A stretch of DNA of 6,789 nucleotides. Origin: Paracoccaceae bacterium (GTDB lineage: Bacteria; Pseudomonadota; Alphaproteobacteria; Rhodobacterales; Rhodobacteraceae). The number at the start of each line of letters is the position of its first letter. The first letter of the stretch is position 1. Positions 6,139-6,789 of the stretch are shown here, one piece after another. The stretch covers positions 3,517 to 10,305 of the forward strand of contig NVSA01000068.1 in assembly GCA_002401045.1 (NCBI GenBank), in the 5' to 3' direction. A model generated the notes under the pieces. That model did not search any database. It had not been told where the DNA came from and was given only the letters and a program-made list of their open reading frames with translations. Both the position numbers and the translations under genes were made by a program.

Positions 6139-6789
6139 TTATTTTCCTGTTTTATTGTTTTTGAGCATGGGGTTTTTATGGGTGATGGGGAGTAAGTCCC
6201 CAGATAATTTACGGCGCAAAAGACCCCACAGACCTTTTGGTTCATATAGAATGATGAAAATCGCCAGCACGCCCAATGTGATGAGGTACCACACGCCAAA
6301 GTTTTGCAGGGCTTCGCGTAAGACGAAAAAGATGATGGTTCCGATGATGGGGCCTTCTAGGCTGCCCAATCCGCCGATCACTACGATGAACAAGACGTAG
6401 ATTGTCCAGTCCAGCATCGAGAACGATGAAATATGCGAGATGCGTGCTTTTTGCAGGGTGACCATGACGCCTGCCAAGCCGATAAAAGGCGCGGCAACAA
6501 TGAAGGTTGTGGCGCGAACGAGTGTGGTGTTGACCCCTGCGATTGCGGCACCTTCTTCGCTGTCACGCATGGCGCTTAGAGCCAGACCGATGCGGGATCG
6601 CATGATCAACCAGATGCCAAAGAAAATCACCAGTGTCAGGACGAGAACCCAGAGGTAGATTGCGCCGATACGTTCAGGGGCGCGGCGACCGAATTCGCGC
6701 AAGTACGATGTTGGCAAGGACAGACCAGACCCGCCGCCAAACGGGCCTAGGCGGCTGGCGATCAACATGAGGGTTTCGGCGACAACCCA
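6139..6789 (-). CDS. LivM-type branched-chain amino acid ABC transporter permease, C-terminal part, cut by the window edge
   Basis: The open frame enters from the right edge and gives 216 residues before the TAA at 6141-6139; the N-terminal part lies outside. Hydrophobic segments typical of LivM are seen: YLWVLVLTLVIFFGIWLIM, TTFIVAAPFIGLAGVMVTL, YVLFIVVIGGLGSLEGPIIG and VWYLITLGVLAIFIILYEP. Between the first two lies SAMRDSEEGAAIAGVNTT, the cytoplasmic loop that contacts the ATPase subunit in this family. The protein would be one of two inner-membrane permeases of a HAAT-family importer, and the LivH, LivF/LivG and binding-protein genes are expected beyond the edge. HAAT importers carry branched-chain amino acids but also urea, amides and aromatic acids. 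The link to an aryl-alcohol dehydrogenase suggests an aromatic or related substrate here, which is an inference. The ATG at 6768 is internal, not the start. Confidence 0.88.
   Translation of the reverse strand, partial: WVVAETLMLIASRLGPFGGGSGLSLPTSYLREFGRRAPERIGAIYLWVLVLTLVIFFGIWLIMRSRIGLALSAMRDSEEGAAIAGVNTTLVRATTFIVAAPFIGLAGVMVTLQKARISHISSFSMLDWTIYVLFIVVIGGLGSLEGPIIGTIIFFVLREALQNFGVWYLITLGVLAIFIILYEPKGLWGLLRRKLSGDLLPITHKNPMLKNNKTGK

Noticed and set aside
5037..6299. Dehydrogenase frame extended to an ATG at 6299 (420 codons)
   Set aside because: The extra 54 codons lie inside the permease gene and match no dehydrogenase. The ATG at 6137 has a good ribosome binding site and the family's usual N-terminus.

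Overview
The window looks like an accessory aromatic-catabolism region of an alphaproteobacterium. A roseobacter-type Rhodobacteraceae is the best guess, from the style of the PobA, AraC-type PobR, Lrp and LivM proteins; this is an inference, because there is no rRNA or other marker gene. GC content is moderate and no stretch exceeds about 170 bases without a gene. No tRNA, rRNA, insertion sequence or CRISPR array was seen.

Layout from left to right. (1) Positions 1-290, minus strand: the first 96 codons of a thiamine-diphosphate (ThDP) enzyme that runs off the left edge. (2) Positions 457-936, plus strand: an Lrp/AsnC-type regulator, divergent from (1). (3) Positions 1016-2196, minus strand: pobA, 4-hydroxybenzoate 3-monooxygenase, broken by a one-base frameshift at a run of five C (1805-1809 on the coding strand). 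(4) Positions 2318-3193, plus strand: an AraC-family regulator, probably PobR, divergent from pobA; a 20-bp-period direct repeat lies between them. (5) Positions 3288-5030, plus strand: an AcoR-like GAF/AAA+/Fis regulator whose AAA+ domain lacks the sigma-54 contact loop. (6) Positions 5037-6137, minus strand: a zinc alcohol dehydrogenase of the benzyl/aryl-alcohol (XylB-like) type, ending 6 bp from (5). (7) Positions 6139-6789, minus strand: the C-terminal part of a LivM-type ABC permease, whose stop codon is one base before the dehydrogenase start.

How the parts may work together. PobA makes protocatechuate from 4-hydroxybenzoate, and the AraC-type regulator next to it is the expected 4-hydroxybenzoate sensor. 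The permease and dehydrogenase form one transcription unit. It may import and oxidise an aromatic alcohol or a related compound, with the AcoR-like protein as the likely local regulator. The ThDP enzyme and its Lrp-type partner look like a separate regulatory unit.

The most notable observations are the pobA frameshift with every known catalytic residue otherwise intact, the degenerate AAA+ regulator, and the candidate PobR operator. I found no clear sign of an entirely new kind of system.
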